Assembly (NCBI GenBank): GCA_026419785.1
Contig: JAODTK010005622.1
Location: 1-64,000, forward strand
Direction: 5' to 3'
DNA: 64,000 nt
From: Sclerodactyla briareus
Lineage: Eukaryota; Echinodermata; Holothuroidea; Dendrochirotida; Sclerodactylidae
In this document: in pieces, positions 11,361 to 24,153 of the stretch
Position numbering within the stretch: position 1 is the stretch's first letter
Layout: every line of letters starts with the position of its first letter
Position numbers and translations under genes: made by a program
The notes under the pieces: model-generated
What the model saw: only the letters and a program-made list of their open reading frames with translations
Told to the model about the DNA's origin: nothing
Database searches by the model: none

Positions 11361-13980
11361 GTTGAGGGTTGTAAATTTCATGTCCCAGCCGGTTGCACTG
11401 ACAGTAAAGTTTCTTCTATCGAACGATGGCAACACTCAGTTAACTTAGGCCAAATGACACATGTGTGGCAAGAAGATGCCAGGCTAGCATTGAACGAAGG
11501 CCATACCAGAGCGATTGGTAATTTCGACGGGAATCGAGACAGAGTGTAACAAATGTTGAAACCTGGCTCCGGGATTTGGTCCAACCCGTTGATATCCGTA
11601 ACAACATCCTTTCTCTCCAAGACTATATTTGACCGTGGCGGTCAGACAAATACATTTACCACGACGCCTTACAAATAGTTCGCATTGTTATCGACCAAGT
11701 TTTTTAAAATACATTTTTGGCCTGGTTTCGATAGTGCCCAAATTAATGCCTATATTATCAGTGGAATCATTATCACTGACATTTGAAGAAAGGAGAAATA
11801 CATTCAGCATGAAAGAAGCCTCATGCCATTCTTGTCAATGGTAATTTAGAATATGGCTGAGCTGACGTATTGTGAAGGCGACATTGCCGGCGTCGCGTAA
11901 CTATGTCATGTAGACCGAAATTGTATATCATGAGCCATTATATTCAATATAAAGTTCTAAATAAAGTTGTTGGTAGCTCGATACTATCCACAGCAACGCC
12001 GTGTATGAAATTCAATCCAGTTTCGATAAAAAAAAAAAAAAAATAAGAAAAACTCATATCTTAACGAATTGAATCCCCCTCAAAAAACCCTTAGAGATGT
12101 CAAGAAAGCGAATGAATTCAATTCTGTTTCATTTCCTCCACTCCACATGACAGAATAGCGGGGTCTGATGAAAGGAGATGACAAACGCGTATTTGGGTGG
12201 GTTTCTCATTGTAAAAGTGACATCATCCTATCGGCTTTTTTCGATCATTAAAATCGGATATCACTATGTCTAACTGAATAATTATCCATTAAAACTGGAT
12301 TTCTCCTTGCTCAGATAATGTCTGCTAATGTTCCCAGATAGAAACTGAAACAAGACGCCGATGTCGTCGATACAGCATTATGTAACTCTATATCTCTATT
12401 CAACTAAATAGGTCCCCGAACGTCCGTATCCGGACGTTGGTGTAATAAGGTCAAGAGTTGAGGACAGAAACTTTTCATTGAAAAAACGTTAGAAGGGTAA
12501 CTGGCTCGTGAAAAGTTCAGGAATATTCCCTGCCTAATGAAATTGTCGCCCCAGGACCAACAGAAACGTGTAATTGGTATGAAAGGGGATGCCTCATTTA
12601 GAATTTTATGATATTTCAAGGACCTAACAGATAACCTGAACAACAGAAAACATATTTAATTCATTTGTTCATTAATAACAATTTCACCCTTGCCCTTCAA
12701 ATAACCCCGGGTCATAACTGAGGTGATGTAAAACCCTTGTAAACCTTCGTTAGCCAGCTGCATTAGTTTCAAACTTGAATGGACAAACATTCTGAACTTA
12801 TCGTATTTACAAGATTTCAAGACATTTAATCTCGTAACCTTTGACCAGATCTAAAATCAATATTGCCTTTATATCCAATGAGGGGAAACCCATGCGCTTT
12901 ACAAGTATTAGCTCAATCCATTCATGTCGAGTCGAGTAAACACGTTAAAGTTCGTCAATATATCACATCCTGAGAAGACAACCCTTCTCCAAACCGGACC
13001 CTTTCTACACTGGAAAACAATATAGTTCATTCGAATGAAACTCGCGATGAGCATTCTAGACTCGATCTCTCGTGAAACTTAGGTGGTATTTGAACGGAAA
13101 GTCCTGACCCCAAATAATAGGGGACATGAGCCCAACATCGGAAGCCCAATACCATTCTTGTTCGGACAAAAACATTCTGGACTTTCGAATTTTTCGTTCC
13201 CTACAAAAAACATACCAGATTCTACACTGATAGAATGGCTCCGTCTACTTCATGGGGAAAGCTATATGAAACAAAAGTTCAGCCCGGTTCGGGCCCAGAC
13301 TTCGAGACTTGGCCTATTTTGACCTCAGGTATCCTTTGACGTTTGACTTGAGCCGAAAAAATCGAAAAATACGGCTCATGTACTAATGGGGAATTCACTT
13401 ATTAAGTAGAGATCGATCCATCGAAGCGTCGATGAGTTATCGTCTCAACAACCTTTCACAATTTTCCCATTTATACTGAGAAGACTTGATCACACCAAAC
13501 ATCAATTGGTATCGTAACGTCAGAAGACAGCAGGATGCATAGTGCAAAACTTAATCGGGCCCCATTATTCTGAACTCAATGGTGGTAACAATTCTTTCAG
13601 ACCTTGACTTTTGTGACCTCATGTTAACCTGTTGACCGACCCCAAAACAATATAGTCCAATCACGGGTACTAATAACCAAGCATGAGCTGGATCTATTTG
13701 ATGGGGACAAGTCATCATCTTATCGAGATAGTCGTTACACACACTCACATACCTTCATACTGTCATGGCCATAGATTCAGCGGACTCGTCATGTATCAAA
13801 AAGCCCGTAGAGTTGACCACTCGACAAGAGAAAAAACCCCAGGCTGAGACGTGAATAACATGAATTTTCAGTACTTTGTGTTATCAAATAAGGGCGCTGT
13901 GTGTTCGTCGAATCTTGCGCGCCTAGAATACCAAGTGGCCTTTCTATCTGAACAGTAACTCCAATATAAATTAAAGGATT

Positions 13981-14226
13981 CTAAGTATTACCCATAAGAA
14001 ACAGTATCACAGTACAAAGCTCTGGCCATGATGTGATGTACGGCTGAAGAACAATCCAAAACGAGATACCACTGCGAGTTGGAGCATAATCGTTTGTTAA
14101 GACGATACTGTCCGGAGTTATTACGTCTATACAACGGGTATTAGGGGGACCTGTTTCGTTTCTCTCTCTTCTCTCAACTCCTTTCATACTGTCCAGTATA
14201 TCTCTTTCAATAGACGCTTCAATCAT
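13981..14226 (-). CDS. Open frame of unknown function (possible exon)
   Basis: This minus-strand frame of about 80 codons contains CIDVITPDSIVLTNDYAPTR followed by a hydrophobic run ISFWIVLQPYITSW and ends at a TAA-type stop. It lies just outside the right inverted arm. Two more protein-like minus-strand frames lie upstream on the same strand at 14,588-14,977 and 15,188-15,376. They could be remnants of one minus-strand gene, but no splice sites or known family were recognised. Confidence 0.2.
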   Translation of the reverse strand: MIEASIERDILDSMKGVERRERNETGPPNTRCIDVITPDSIVLTNDYAPTRSGISFWIVLQPYITSWPELCTVILFLMGNT

Positions 14227-14587
14227 GCGTCATAGGCTTCAGACCCATGGATGATAAATATCAACGTTTCAACTGACATCATGATTCAACATGGAATATT
14301 TATATTTCGTCACGCATTCACTGTGTGATGTTGCTATGATGCCACTCGCATCGGCGCATCGGGTAACATGTCAGCCAACCATATTCACCCATCGTTACTG
14401 GCAAACGCCTTCCGGCACGTGTATCTTTCTTGCTTTCTTTTTTGTCTTGTCTTGTCCTGGTACTATGCAAACACTAACTGGTGGTTATCCTGCATAGGGG
14501 ACAGCACGCAACAGGCACAAGCTTTTTGAAGAGTCAGAGTTGAAGATGAGACATTCCACCATTAACCAGAAAAGACCACAGGACCAC

Positions 14588-14977
14588 TCAATTCCTGCAT
14601 AGTGAGACTAGATGCATTCCAATCTGGAATTGCTCTGGGCCAAAATGACCACCTGAAGACGTCGGTATTACCAATACCATGTCCTGGTAGTTGAGTCCAT
14701 TTACTGACGACGATCGTGTGCGATAGTTAGTATGTAACTCCACGAAATCAGGAACCGGTTGAGCCAATAAGTCGTTAATAGAATTATGAAACAGCTGAGG
14801 TCGTGCATTTGCGCCTTTCTCTACCTGAAAGTAGGGGCCAGGCAAGATGTTCCAGGAGCCTTGTGACACTGGTTGACCGACGGTGATCCTTGCAAACAAA
14901 TCTGGCAGCTTTGTATGGATCCCTAAACTGAGGTCTGAGCAATTCCAAATATGGACGAACCTGAGACTTATAAGCAA
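14588..14977 (-). CDS. Open frame of 129 codons, unknown function
   Basis: This is one of the longest uninterrupted frames in the window outside simple repeats. It includes DLSLGIHTKLPDLFARITVG, a middle part with VPDFVELHTNYRTRSSSVNG, and near the end SSGGHFGPEQFQIGMHL. Composition looks protein-like rather than repetitive. No signal peptide, membrane segment or recognisable domain is evident. The opposite strand also has shorter open stretches at 14,883-15,356, so strand choice is uncertain. Confidence 0.25.
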   Translation of the reverse strand: MLISLRFVHIWNCSDLSLGIHTKLPDLFARITVGQPVSQGSWNILPGPYFQVEKGANARPQLFHNSINDLLAQPVPDFVELHTNYRTRSSSVNGLNYQDMVLVIPTSSGGHFGPEQFQIGMHLVSLCRN

Positions 14978-15187
14978 TGTCTCTCGTTTTAGTATCGAAG
15001 TTATAAAGATGTCTACGGATCAGATTGGGGATCTTGTAAGCTATACCATCGACCCTTCGACCCTTGTATCGACCCTGTTTTGGTAATGCTTTGGTGCATT
15101 CGATTGGCTCTCGTACTCGTTTACGTGAATATCATGTATATTCATGACTTGCGCGTATAATTTGACTGGAAGCTATTTTGCCCCTCT

Positions 15188-15376
15188 TCAAGAAATCCAT
15201 GTACCGAAAACAAAAACAGCGGGAAGAGGGTCCCTAAGCACCGTTAACCGAACCTGGATTCGGTTGGATAACGAGTATGTAGTGAAGCCCACGTGGAAGG
15301 CCAACGTATTACCAGTAACAATAGCATCAGATACGACAATTCTGTCAGTACTATAGAACTTGTATTGTATTTGCAC
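15188..15376 (-). CDS. Short open frame, possible exon of the same minus-strand unit
   Basis: This minus-strand frame contains TDRIVVSDAIVTGNTLAFHV and SLSNRIQVRLTVLRDPLPAV before a stop. An overlapping frame at 15,244-15,438 supplies a plausible preceding part (DYSSGNWKSMTNVYNKSK) through a one-base shift near 15,365. A further minus-strand frame at 15,631-15,858 contains SLTCSWNAPEECNSW. The chain suggests an old or error-broken coding region, but each piece could arise by chance. Confidence 0.2.
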   Translation of the reverse strand: MQIQYKFYSTDRIVVSDAIVTGNTLAFHVGFTTYSLSNRIQVRLTVLRDPLPAVFVFGTWIS

Positions 15377-16509
15377 TTTGATTTATTGTAAACATTCGTC
15401 ATAGATTTCCAATTACCAGAACTATAGTCGGACACCATATCAAAGTGTAGTCAATGTTCCCGACAAACGCCTCTCGCCTGCTGTTAATCGACTCCTATGT
15501 AGTTCACGGCCACCAATACACGTTTCCCACCACCTCGATTTGTTCTATCGTACCACGCACAGCTGAGCTTTCTTCAGCGGCAATCTGTAAGATAATGATA
15601 GGTATTGTTTGTTTAATTGGCTTACAATCGTTATTGCTTGTGTAATGATTGTAATGATGTGTCAATGATAATCTTAGAGATATGTTTGACATCAGGGTGA
15701 GTGGGCATGCAGACCAGTCGATCCCAGACAATTGGTCCGTTCTCATTCCCGTGTCGTACGAGATAATTGGCAATAGTGCATGCCCAAGAATTGCACTCTT
15801 CAGGAGCGTTCCATGAACATGTCAACGAAGACCTCTTGTAGTATTTGTACCATAACACCTAATTAGACGTTGCGATAAGTGGAACGAGGTGTATGTAAAT
15901 AGTAGGAATTCGTTTAGCTGCATTCTTTCCACCTTTGATATTACCAAAAAAAATTACAAAACATGAAGAAATGGTGCGTCCAACAATTATGATCCACAGT
16001 ATGGGCACACCCATTGAGGGTCAATCCTGAAGGAGTACACTCGTGAGTGTTATCATAAGCTGCGTGTAGAAATACAGAGAAGAAGAAACGTCGAAAAATG
16101 ATTTGTCAAAGAAAAGAGAAAAGCCAAAATGAATTTCCAAAGTACTGGTCTAAGTATACGCTGCACACTTTTATTCCTTAGGATACGGCAGGTTATTGTC
16201 CAGAAGGAAACGAAGGAATGCCCACCGGAAATCAACAATAATTTACAACTAGGAAAAAACATACTGGTGAAAAAAACTCCACAGATAATGGAATACTGTT
16301 CATCTCGTGAGGATTATAGAGAATTAATGTGGAACCAGAAAGCCAAAAGGCTTAGTGAGTCCTTGACTCGTTCTGACAACTTATGCCAGACACAGACAAA
16401 TGGGAAGATTTGAACAAATTCCTTATGGGAACCATTTTTAACGTCTAACCATAATTTACCAATTTTTCCCAACCAACCAATAGGGCTCCTTATAATCTTG
16501 AGAAGGAGG

Positions 16510-17480
16510 GCTAAACACTAAAATTTCAAGGTTTTCAGACTCTGACCTATGGTGACCTCAGATGACCTCTGACCCTGACCCCAAAACAATAGGGCATCAT
16601 TGTACTCATGCATGGGAAACACACATGAACAAGTCTTTTGTATAGGCCGAGGGTTGAAATTGCTCAAGAAGAGATAATTTGTGAGAAGACGATATTTTAG
16701 CCAAGTGTGTCCTGTAAACACGATAACTTGACGACACATGGATGCCTGAAGCTCATACTTGGTATGTGCGTTCCCCATGATGAGTACCTGAACTCTAATG
16801 CGGGGGGGGTAAGTTCAGAGGTCACCAGAGGTTCGTAGTCTGAAAAAACATTGTAAAAAAAAAGGTCCCGAATAGCGCGTATGCTCAGGTTGAAATTGGC
16901 GTGTGTAGTCTGTTCTCATGGGGGGGGTTACAGGAAACCATTAGGGTTTTTGGAGATAGGTCGAGGGAATTTGGTCAAAAAATAGAAATTGTAACAATTC
17001 GCTATTATGGCAATTTTAGCTTGTAAAAACAACACGTTAACTCGACCCCACCTGGATGGATTTGAAGCTCATACTAAGTATGTGTGATCTCAGGATGAGA
17101 CCATGAAACCTCATTGTTCTAGGGGTCGGTGTCAGAGGGTCATTCGAGGTCACAGGGAGGTCAAAGTATGAAAACCGTTGTGAAAACCGTTTGTATCGCT
17201 CATTATGGGAAGTACAGGAACCCTATTGGCTTGGTTAGGGGAATTTTGTTTTAGAAAACAGGGAATTTGTTGCAAAATTCTATATTCTGACAAAAATTTT
17301 GGCTTGTAAATTCGATAATCGACCCTCTTGGATGGATGAGGCACATACATGGTATGTGTGTCCTATGAATGAGGTAAGAGACCTCATGGTTTTGGGGTTG
17401 TCCCGTTCAGAGGTGATATGAAAAAGTATCTAGAGGTCAGTCTGAAAACCTTTGAATTCAGGGTCAGCCATTCTTATCAA
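16510..17480 (+). repeat. ~280-320 base tandem repeat rich in AGGTCA
   Basis: Three diverged units share, in order, a TTGTAAA...CGATAACTCGACC-like start, TGGATGGAT...GAAGCTCATAC, a GGTATGTGTG-like stretch, then a block dense in GGTCA (TCAGAGGTCACCAGAGG, CGAGGTCACAGGGAGGTCAA, AGAGGTCAGTCTGAAAACC). Unit starts lie near 16,708, 17,024 and 17,304. A part-unit in reverse orientation lies at about 16,520-16,640 (TGACCTCTGACCCTGACC). Related sequence occurs in both arms of the inverted repeat, for example 225-310 and 13,560-13,690. Confidence 0.75.
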
Positions 17481-17699
17481 GAGTATAAGAACCCTATTGG
17501 TGGTTTGAGACGATTAGAACTTTATCAGACGTTATATGTTCCCATAAAGGTCTGCTTTCTGGTTTAGCGTTCGATTCCCATATTTGAACTTTCGACTTTT
17601 GTCGAGGGCGGTTATTCCTCCCCCACACTGGACTACACCAGTTGAGCTCTGAGTAGGCCAACAAGACACTATACTTTGGGTGATAGCTACATATAGTAG

Positions 17700-20600
17700 G
17701 TCTACTATGCACTTCAACAATTAAGTAATGACCATCTATAAAAAAAGAAAAAATTATTACATTTAATCTTTGTCACCATTAGTAACGTCCAACATTTACA
17801 CGTACGTCCAACTACTAGAAGAAAGAGTAACTGTGAGTCAATGTAATCATTCTCCTGATTGGTCTATCGAGTCCTGATCAGGAGGGAAAATCGCCAATGG
17901 ACCGATTCTCAAAAATCAGGATCAGATTAGGATCAGGCTCAAGATCAGGATTCGCATACACTCCCAATTATCTATTGACTGCAAAGGTGATGAATATGTG
18001 CCAAACTAATTCACTGAAGCAAAATGTATAGGAACAACAACTCCAAGTTTAGTTACGAGGTTACATTTTTTTTTGTTTCTTATGTCATCTGAAACGACTG
18101 AATATTACACAATTTACACTATTGTTTCAAGCCACGGCTGGCGCGGAGAGCCGGCAAAGGTTTCAATAATTGAATGTTTAACCCAGTGTCTATTTGCTTT
18201 TCCTATTAGGTGAAAATACGGTGGAAATTGCGTCTTGTTGGATTAAAACGAAAACAAAAAAAAGGTTATGAACACGTTACTGGTATAATATTATTATTTG
18301 AGCCTCGTTTCTGTTATAGTGACTCTTTTCCTCGTGAAACTTTCTTCTCCAGTTCGCGGCTTTGGCGTTCTACATATTATTTTCCTCCATATACCAGTTG
18401 TTTGTTCGCGGGCAAATGGGCGCCAAATAACGGAACAGTTGATTCATCCACTAGAGTAAACAGCCATTTACTTATGAATGAAGGCTACTGAATATGTAGC
18501 ATAACTGATTTGCCGCCCACTGTTGTTAACACATGGAAGTATCGCCAAATTCTCGTAATCCATAAGTATGTACGTTGAATGAATTTCCTCATCCAACCGA
18601 CCCAAGTATCTGAAGAGGTGAAGAATGAAATGTCTGCCCAGTAATCGGATTCGGAATAGTTTTATTACACGTACCAAACCGACACTACCGAACCAGGCCT
18701 CGGGTACAACAGAATTTGAAACGGACAAAAATATCAAAGTAAAGCAAGAAGGTATAACTAGTAGTGCATAAAATGGAAAGGATAAAATATCATTATATTT
18801 ATCCTACTACGGACGATGATGTCCTATTCAACAATATGCCTGTAGACCGGTCCAGGCCCGGTTTTCTCATTTTCCAAAATTACCCACATATTCATTCTGG
18901 AGAATATTAACACATATGGAAGGTGCGCTTCAATGGTAACATATAGCTTCCTTTGTTGGGGTAAAATGAAACATGAAGTCTGAGCAGCAATGAACAAATA
19001 GCTCAATTTTCTAAAGAATGCCCGCTTGTGTTATCAACTGCAACGGAAAACATACCAATCACGTTTGCACTCCGCGATAGGTGAGGTTTTCATAATGAAA
19101 AGGTAAAAATGAACAAACAGCGGTATGATTCGGGGAAAATTCGGGCAACTTTCTTGGATAAGATAACTTCACTACTTTATCTGTCTCTAGTGCCTTGCTA
19201 TCAGGGATATGTGGCTTTACACTTGGTGACCGGTGGTACGGGATTAGATTCCAATAATGACCCTTCATTCACACATTACGATCTGGATTTGACATAACTC
19301 GGCGATATTACCTTTTTTCATTCGTTCGTTTTGTTTTATACGAAGTCCCGTTTGTTCGATTTAGTTCAGAATCGAGCTCAATACTTTGTAGGGGAAGGGG
19401 GATGCACTCATATCCTGCCCTGGTTGGCATATTACTTGCGCTATTCACATAATCACCACAAGGTTTAGTAACTCATGGGTAGAGAGGGCAGTCTGAAAAT
19501 ATGTTTTATCAGATGAATTGAATCCCTAATTCCTGGTTGTGCATGTAATTAGCAGGGTCCTTGGACTAGCTTTCCGAGAAAAGGAGGGATGGAATCTATT
19601 TGTTCCTCAGTCCAGTGGATCTAACGAGTATTACCCACCTTCTGAGTTCATATTGACAGATGTCAGTAGCTGTTCCTAATTTTATCGAGTATTTCAAACT
19701 GTCTTGATATGTCGAACTAGGCCTTTCTCGAACGGTATTTTATACGCGCCTGGTACAAACCAAGCGAATATTCGCTTTTCCCTGTTCAGTACATAAGTGA
19801 ATATTTGATTGCAAAGGGAAAAATTCAACTCTGTCAGGCTATTCCCCCAAACATACATTTGCGTAACTCCGTTGTATGCCACCAGTAATACTTGCACTGG
19901 GTGAGCAGGCAGTGCGATTGCGGGGCCAGGTTTGATTGCTGGGCTATGTCAATCCGGGCGGGGCTATGTCATTGCAGTCAATTATGTTGTCACAAGAGAG
20001 TAACTGTACAAAACTGTAAGAACCTCACCTCTTCTTTCTCCACGATGCTGATTATCCACTCTCTTGTTTTGGGTTCTTTGGCCCTCCCCACGTCGAACCA
20101 TCTGTTTTTGCTTGTTTCAGAAATGGAAACTGCAGAAATGCCTTTCATTCCTGCATCTCTGAGAACATATTGCATGGAGGATGCCTAAGATGGATTGCGA
20201 TGAGGGCTTCAGTTCTTCTTATACTAGCCACGAGTTAAGATGCAGGGCCCTAACAGGAAGGAACTCGTCACCTAAATTAGGTCTCAGATGAAGATGACAT
20301 TTGATAGGACATGACATTAACGGTACTTTGAAGTTAATTTTATTGACGGTTGACTCGATTCAGGGGTTTGATGTAGAGCAGATCAGTCACGAACCAGTAA
20401 TTTGATCCTCCATACAATCAACAAGCTGACTGTTATTGTGCTTATCTGTTGATCTGAAAATCATTCAAGACTGCCTTGAATCACCATTGATCATTTCTTG
20501 TGTGGAGTATGGAATATATAATTTAATTTCGCAAAGCCTTCCGTCGATCAGAATATTTGATAAGAAATTCGAACTGACGCATATCGAGCTAGACGACAGT

Positions 20601-21575
20601 TTCGATTGAATCCCGCTGGAATATTTCGGTTGCCTCACTATTTTTTGTCATTCTTGACAGAATCTAAACGGATTAGGACTCTAGCCGTTTGCCCACAGCA
20701 CATCGTATTCTTGAGATCACATTACTCGCAATATGAAAAGGCACTCTCCACTTGATGCTCCGCAGATATTGAGTTTGTCCTGACGATTCATTGCCAGTGA
20801 AGGCTTTCTCTCAATCGTTAGTCGAAATTCACCTCAGCAAGGTTTAGTAATTGGATATTGTGGATAAAGAAAATATGATGGATACACAGTGAGGGGTAAT
20901 TATTTCCGAAACTACTCGGATTTGTGTGAATCCGAACACGAGTAATTACTGAATTAAGTCAGGTAACAGAAAATCGCGTGTCGGAATGAACTACATCTCT
21001 TTGGGGAAACAAATGCCCATGGCAGGGCAATGCTGGAATCGGAGAGCAAGAACGTTTTAGGAATTCTCAAGCATGTCTGTAGTTCAATGTAGTTCCCTGA
21101 GTAGACTCGTACGTTTAGTTTAGTAGAGATGAGCGCCCATAGGATGTGGTTTCGTTTCTCGACAATTGTGTAGTAGTATTTACTAAGTGAATTGTCATTC
21201 TCAAATCTTGGAATTAGGCTATGCGACATCAATTCAGCTGCGTGTCTATTATCAAGTACACTGAGTTCATAGTGTTCCGGCGTCTATTTGAGCCGGCGGA
21301 GAGATACGTATCTGGCAACAGAAACCTAATATCCGGCCCACAGAGCGATCCGTTGGCTCCGTAGTTCCGCTCCTGTGGCATGTTGCTCAGTTGTCAATGC
21401 AGGGGATGGCAACGGTCGAATAGAAAAACAAAATCCTATCGTAAGACAAGCCGAAGAAGTAGTTGGAATTGATTATGTAAATGTGAAAAAGATGTGCAAA
21501 AAACTGACATGAATGATATTCATTGTGTCTAATATTTGCAGAACTTTGAACTCTTTAGGGAATGCTTACCATCGT
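17700..21575. other. No supportable gene
   Basis: Only short open frames were found (18,210-18,491 and 19,892-20,188 are the longest plus-strand ones), without recognisable domains. The only local repetition noted is GGGGCTATGTCAATCCGGGC followed at once by a second GGGGCTATGTCATTG near 19,938-19,975, and a run of GATCAGGA-like repeats near 17,870-17,950. Confidence 0.5.
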
Positions 21576-21579
21576 GGTA

Positions 21580-22265
21580 GTTGACTGTTATCTAGAATGA
21601 AGGAACTATGATAATAAAGGAGCAATCTATTACCTATGTGAAGTTCTCGTTGCGGAAAGATGAGTGGTGATTAAACCGCTGACAAAACACGTTAGAATGC
21701 CTACTAAGTTGCGTAGTACTTGGACGAGAGCATGATTATAGGCGTTGTTCTTCTCAGGTACGATTGACGGATGTGTCTTTCACTGTCCTCTATAGCATGC
21801 CAGCTATCACTACTAGCCAGGTATAGTTGTGTGGTGATAAATGCCGTCGTCAAGATTCAGTCCAGAGGTTTTGTTTCCATCGAGGCCAACATCTCTCATG
21901 AGAATATTCCCGCCATGTGTATAGTCGATTACACCAAACACATCAGACCAGGTGAGACCAGGTATAACCGTCCCTAGCTAAGTTGAATACCTCATGACTT
22001 TTTCTTGACAAATCAATCAATATGGATGTTAACACGCAGCAAATAATATTCTTATTGGTATTACGTATTTCACTCTTACATTAATCGAACTATTCATGCT
22101 ACCCTTACCTCCTCCTCAGAATCCAAACGTTTTCCCCTTTCTTCATAAATGTTAGACTTTTCGAACTCAATCCTGCATTATTTTCGTATAAAGTAACATG
22201 AAACCTGGAAGTCCGACGTATTCAGATAATAATTAATGACACTGATCTCAGGGAATATGTCAGCT
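21580..22265 (+). repeat. Segmental duplication block A, copy 1
   Basis: This block matches 43,925-44,700 in the same orientation. Shared landmarks are TATCTAGAATGAAGGAACTA at the start, AGAGCATGATTATAGGCG, GTCAAGATTCAGTC, and AGTCGATTACACCAA. Copy 2 has about 80 extra bases near its end. The open frame at 21,771-21,977 is not preserved in copy 2, so the block is probably noncoding. Confidence 0.8.
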
Positions 22266-23684
22266 AAAGGAAGAGCATGGACAATTGTGAAGCCATAACC
22301 AAGCACTGACGGTTAGTGCATGGGTATATCATCTTAGAGTGGCAATGCTTGGCTGCTCAACCACTGTTGATAGTGGTATCGGGATGTGCAGTGTTACCTG
22401 ACAAATAGTATGAATGATGAAGATGGGATGGCATTATTATTAGAGACAGTCCGGTGCTCGATCTAGAAAGATTGAATTGGAACGAGAGGCACCGGGGAAG
22501 TAAAAAGAACATGGCAAACGCGACAGATCACTACTACATCCTATATGTTTCTTAATGTGAACTCAATATTATGACCATATTGAAGTATTAACCACTGCTA
22601 ATACTCGTCATTCAACTCTATCACTTCAGGTCACCTACTTACAACTACTCAGTTGAGGACAACAGATCACTCCTAACCAAAACAAATGACATATTTCCTT
22701 CCTCTGCCTGGTCGGCGCTCAGTGGAATCACCGTTTAGCTCTCATGCAGATGTAGTTTAAAGGCATGAAGGCACAGGCGGTGATGAGCCACTCCCAACCA
22801 CAATACTTCTCCAGTCCCAAATGTGTTTTGTTTTATTCCTCCAGTACCCATGCGGACCACTACGCGCAGCAGTAGGTCTTCAATTTGAATATCCTTGTCG
22901 GGAATTTAACCGAATTTATTTTCTTCAGTGGATGGTTCAGTACAGTTCGAGGAAATGGACAGACATTCCTAATTGGGCAAGCCATTTCACCTCGACTCTA
23001 CTCATGCGGTAATAACGAGCACGAGACAGAAATGAGCACAAACTGAATTGCATTTTTGGCCACTCTTCATTTGAATATCATGAGACTATGCATGTCTTCA
23101 TCTGGAATTCAGAAAATGAACTCGATTTCGCTGACCTACGTTCCAGCTTACCAGGTCAACTTCAATATACACTATGAGATACCTACTATGCATGACGCTC
23201 GCAAATGTGACGCATCAAACTCATTCCAATGATGAAGAGCTCCTCGCATCACCGATTGTCACACACAAATTCCCATCCATCGTCATCAAGAGCTGTCCAA
23301 TTCAGACAGGTCACCAAGGATGAAAAGTCCATCATGGAATCACCTTCCAGATCATCTACATTGGACTCTCTAATTACAAGCATATCAATCATCTTCACCA
23401 AATTGAACGAATTAGGACTTCTCTCGGTGTATTCGCGATATCCTGAGATCTTGCTATTGCACCACCATTTTCAAAATTCCTTCTTAGGACAAAATAGTTG
23501 TCAGAATTATCGTCTGGTTTCCGTACAAATATGCCATTTTTTAATGTATAGAGAAAATCGTTGTCGCAAGGCCCACGGTACACGTCAGCGTATGTTCATC
23601 ATCCCTATGCAAATCAACTTTACAACAGTGTGTGTTAAGAAATATAGTTACACGAATTGAAGCTATCATGCCTTCTAACTTCAT
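22266..23684. other. Copy-1-specific interval between blocks A and B
   Basis: About 1.4 kb has no clear counterpart in the 1.07 kb between blocks A and B of copy 2. It includes an open frame of 143 codons at 23,229-23,660 that is rich in Ser and His and shows no domain, so it is not called as a gene. Nothing else could be supported. Confidence 0.4.
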
Positions 23685-24153
23685 ATTTTCGATTTACATG
23701 CGCAATGTCGAAATGATGCCATACCAAACAGACTGGACACTTACAATTGGGGAATGGGATTCTACAACTGGGTAAATAAGATGAAGTGAACACCAACGAC
23801 CGCTGGAGCTTTAATTGTTTATTGTCAACCTTATCGTGAGTCACCCTTATATTCCAATATCATTGAGTCAACCTCTGGTTAGCGACTGCACTTTTTTTCG
23901 TACGCCACAAATATAGTCGATATCCAGATCCCATTGATGAGTTTTAATTCTATTTCGATGTTTACGTACTGCCATCTAAACGCAAATCCCATAACCAGAC
24001 CGTTATCCCCTCATGCGTTACCTTTACTGTTGACGATAGGGCGCATCAATTTCCAGCTCACTCGTCCGCCTTCAGCAATCTAAGCAAATATACGATTTCG
24101 GAGGAATATAGACAAAGAAGCATGGAGCTATTCGGATATCTGGAATGGTAGGA

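Larger units (their letters stand above)
8975..13765 (-). repeat. Right arm of the ~4.75 kb inverted repeat
   Basis: This is the reverse-complement partner of about 150-4,885. Similarity starts at the inner (AT)n edge near 8,975 and ends near 13,765, beyond which nothing resembles positions 1-150. Compared with the left arm it keeps roughly 75 more bases near 9,015-9,090, inside a TTCGAAT-containing repeat, and has a run of 15 A near 12,029. The intact similarity across intergenic-looking sequence suggests one duplicated-and-inverted unit rather than many independent insertions. Whether the one-base indels are divergence or read error cannot be told here. Confidence 0.85.

Noticed and set aside
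150-13765. Inverted repeat as a fold-back sequencing artefact
   Set aside because: A template-complement artefact would be palindromic through its centre. Here 5,240-8,578 is a non-palindromic spacer, so a real (or at least not simple) inverted repeat is more likely. Not fully excluded.
16129-16413. Open frame of 94 codons with Lys/Glu-rich sequence
   Set aside because: The frame can be extended upstream past one stop (near 16,097) into ECYHKLRVEIQRRRNV, but no family, splice site or conservation supports coding.
17540-17690. tRNA-like sequence on the minus strand (AGAGCTCAACTGGTGTAGTC ... GTTCAAATATGGGA)
   Set aside because: The A- and B-box likenesses are weak and about 60 bases apart with no stems, so it was not listed as a feature.
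23229-23660. Open frame of 143 codons
   Set aside because: It lies in an interval between duplication blocks and shows low-complexity Ser/His-rich sequence at the start with no recognisable domain. A minus-strand frame overlaps it.
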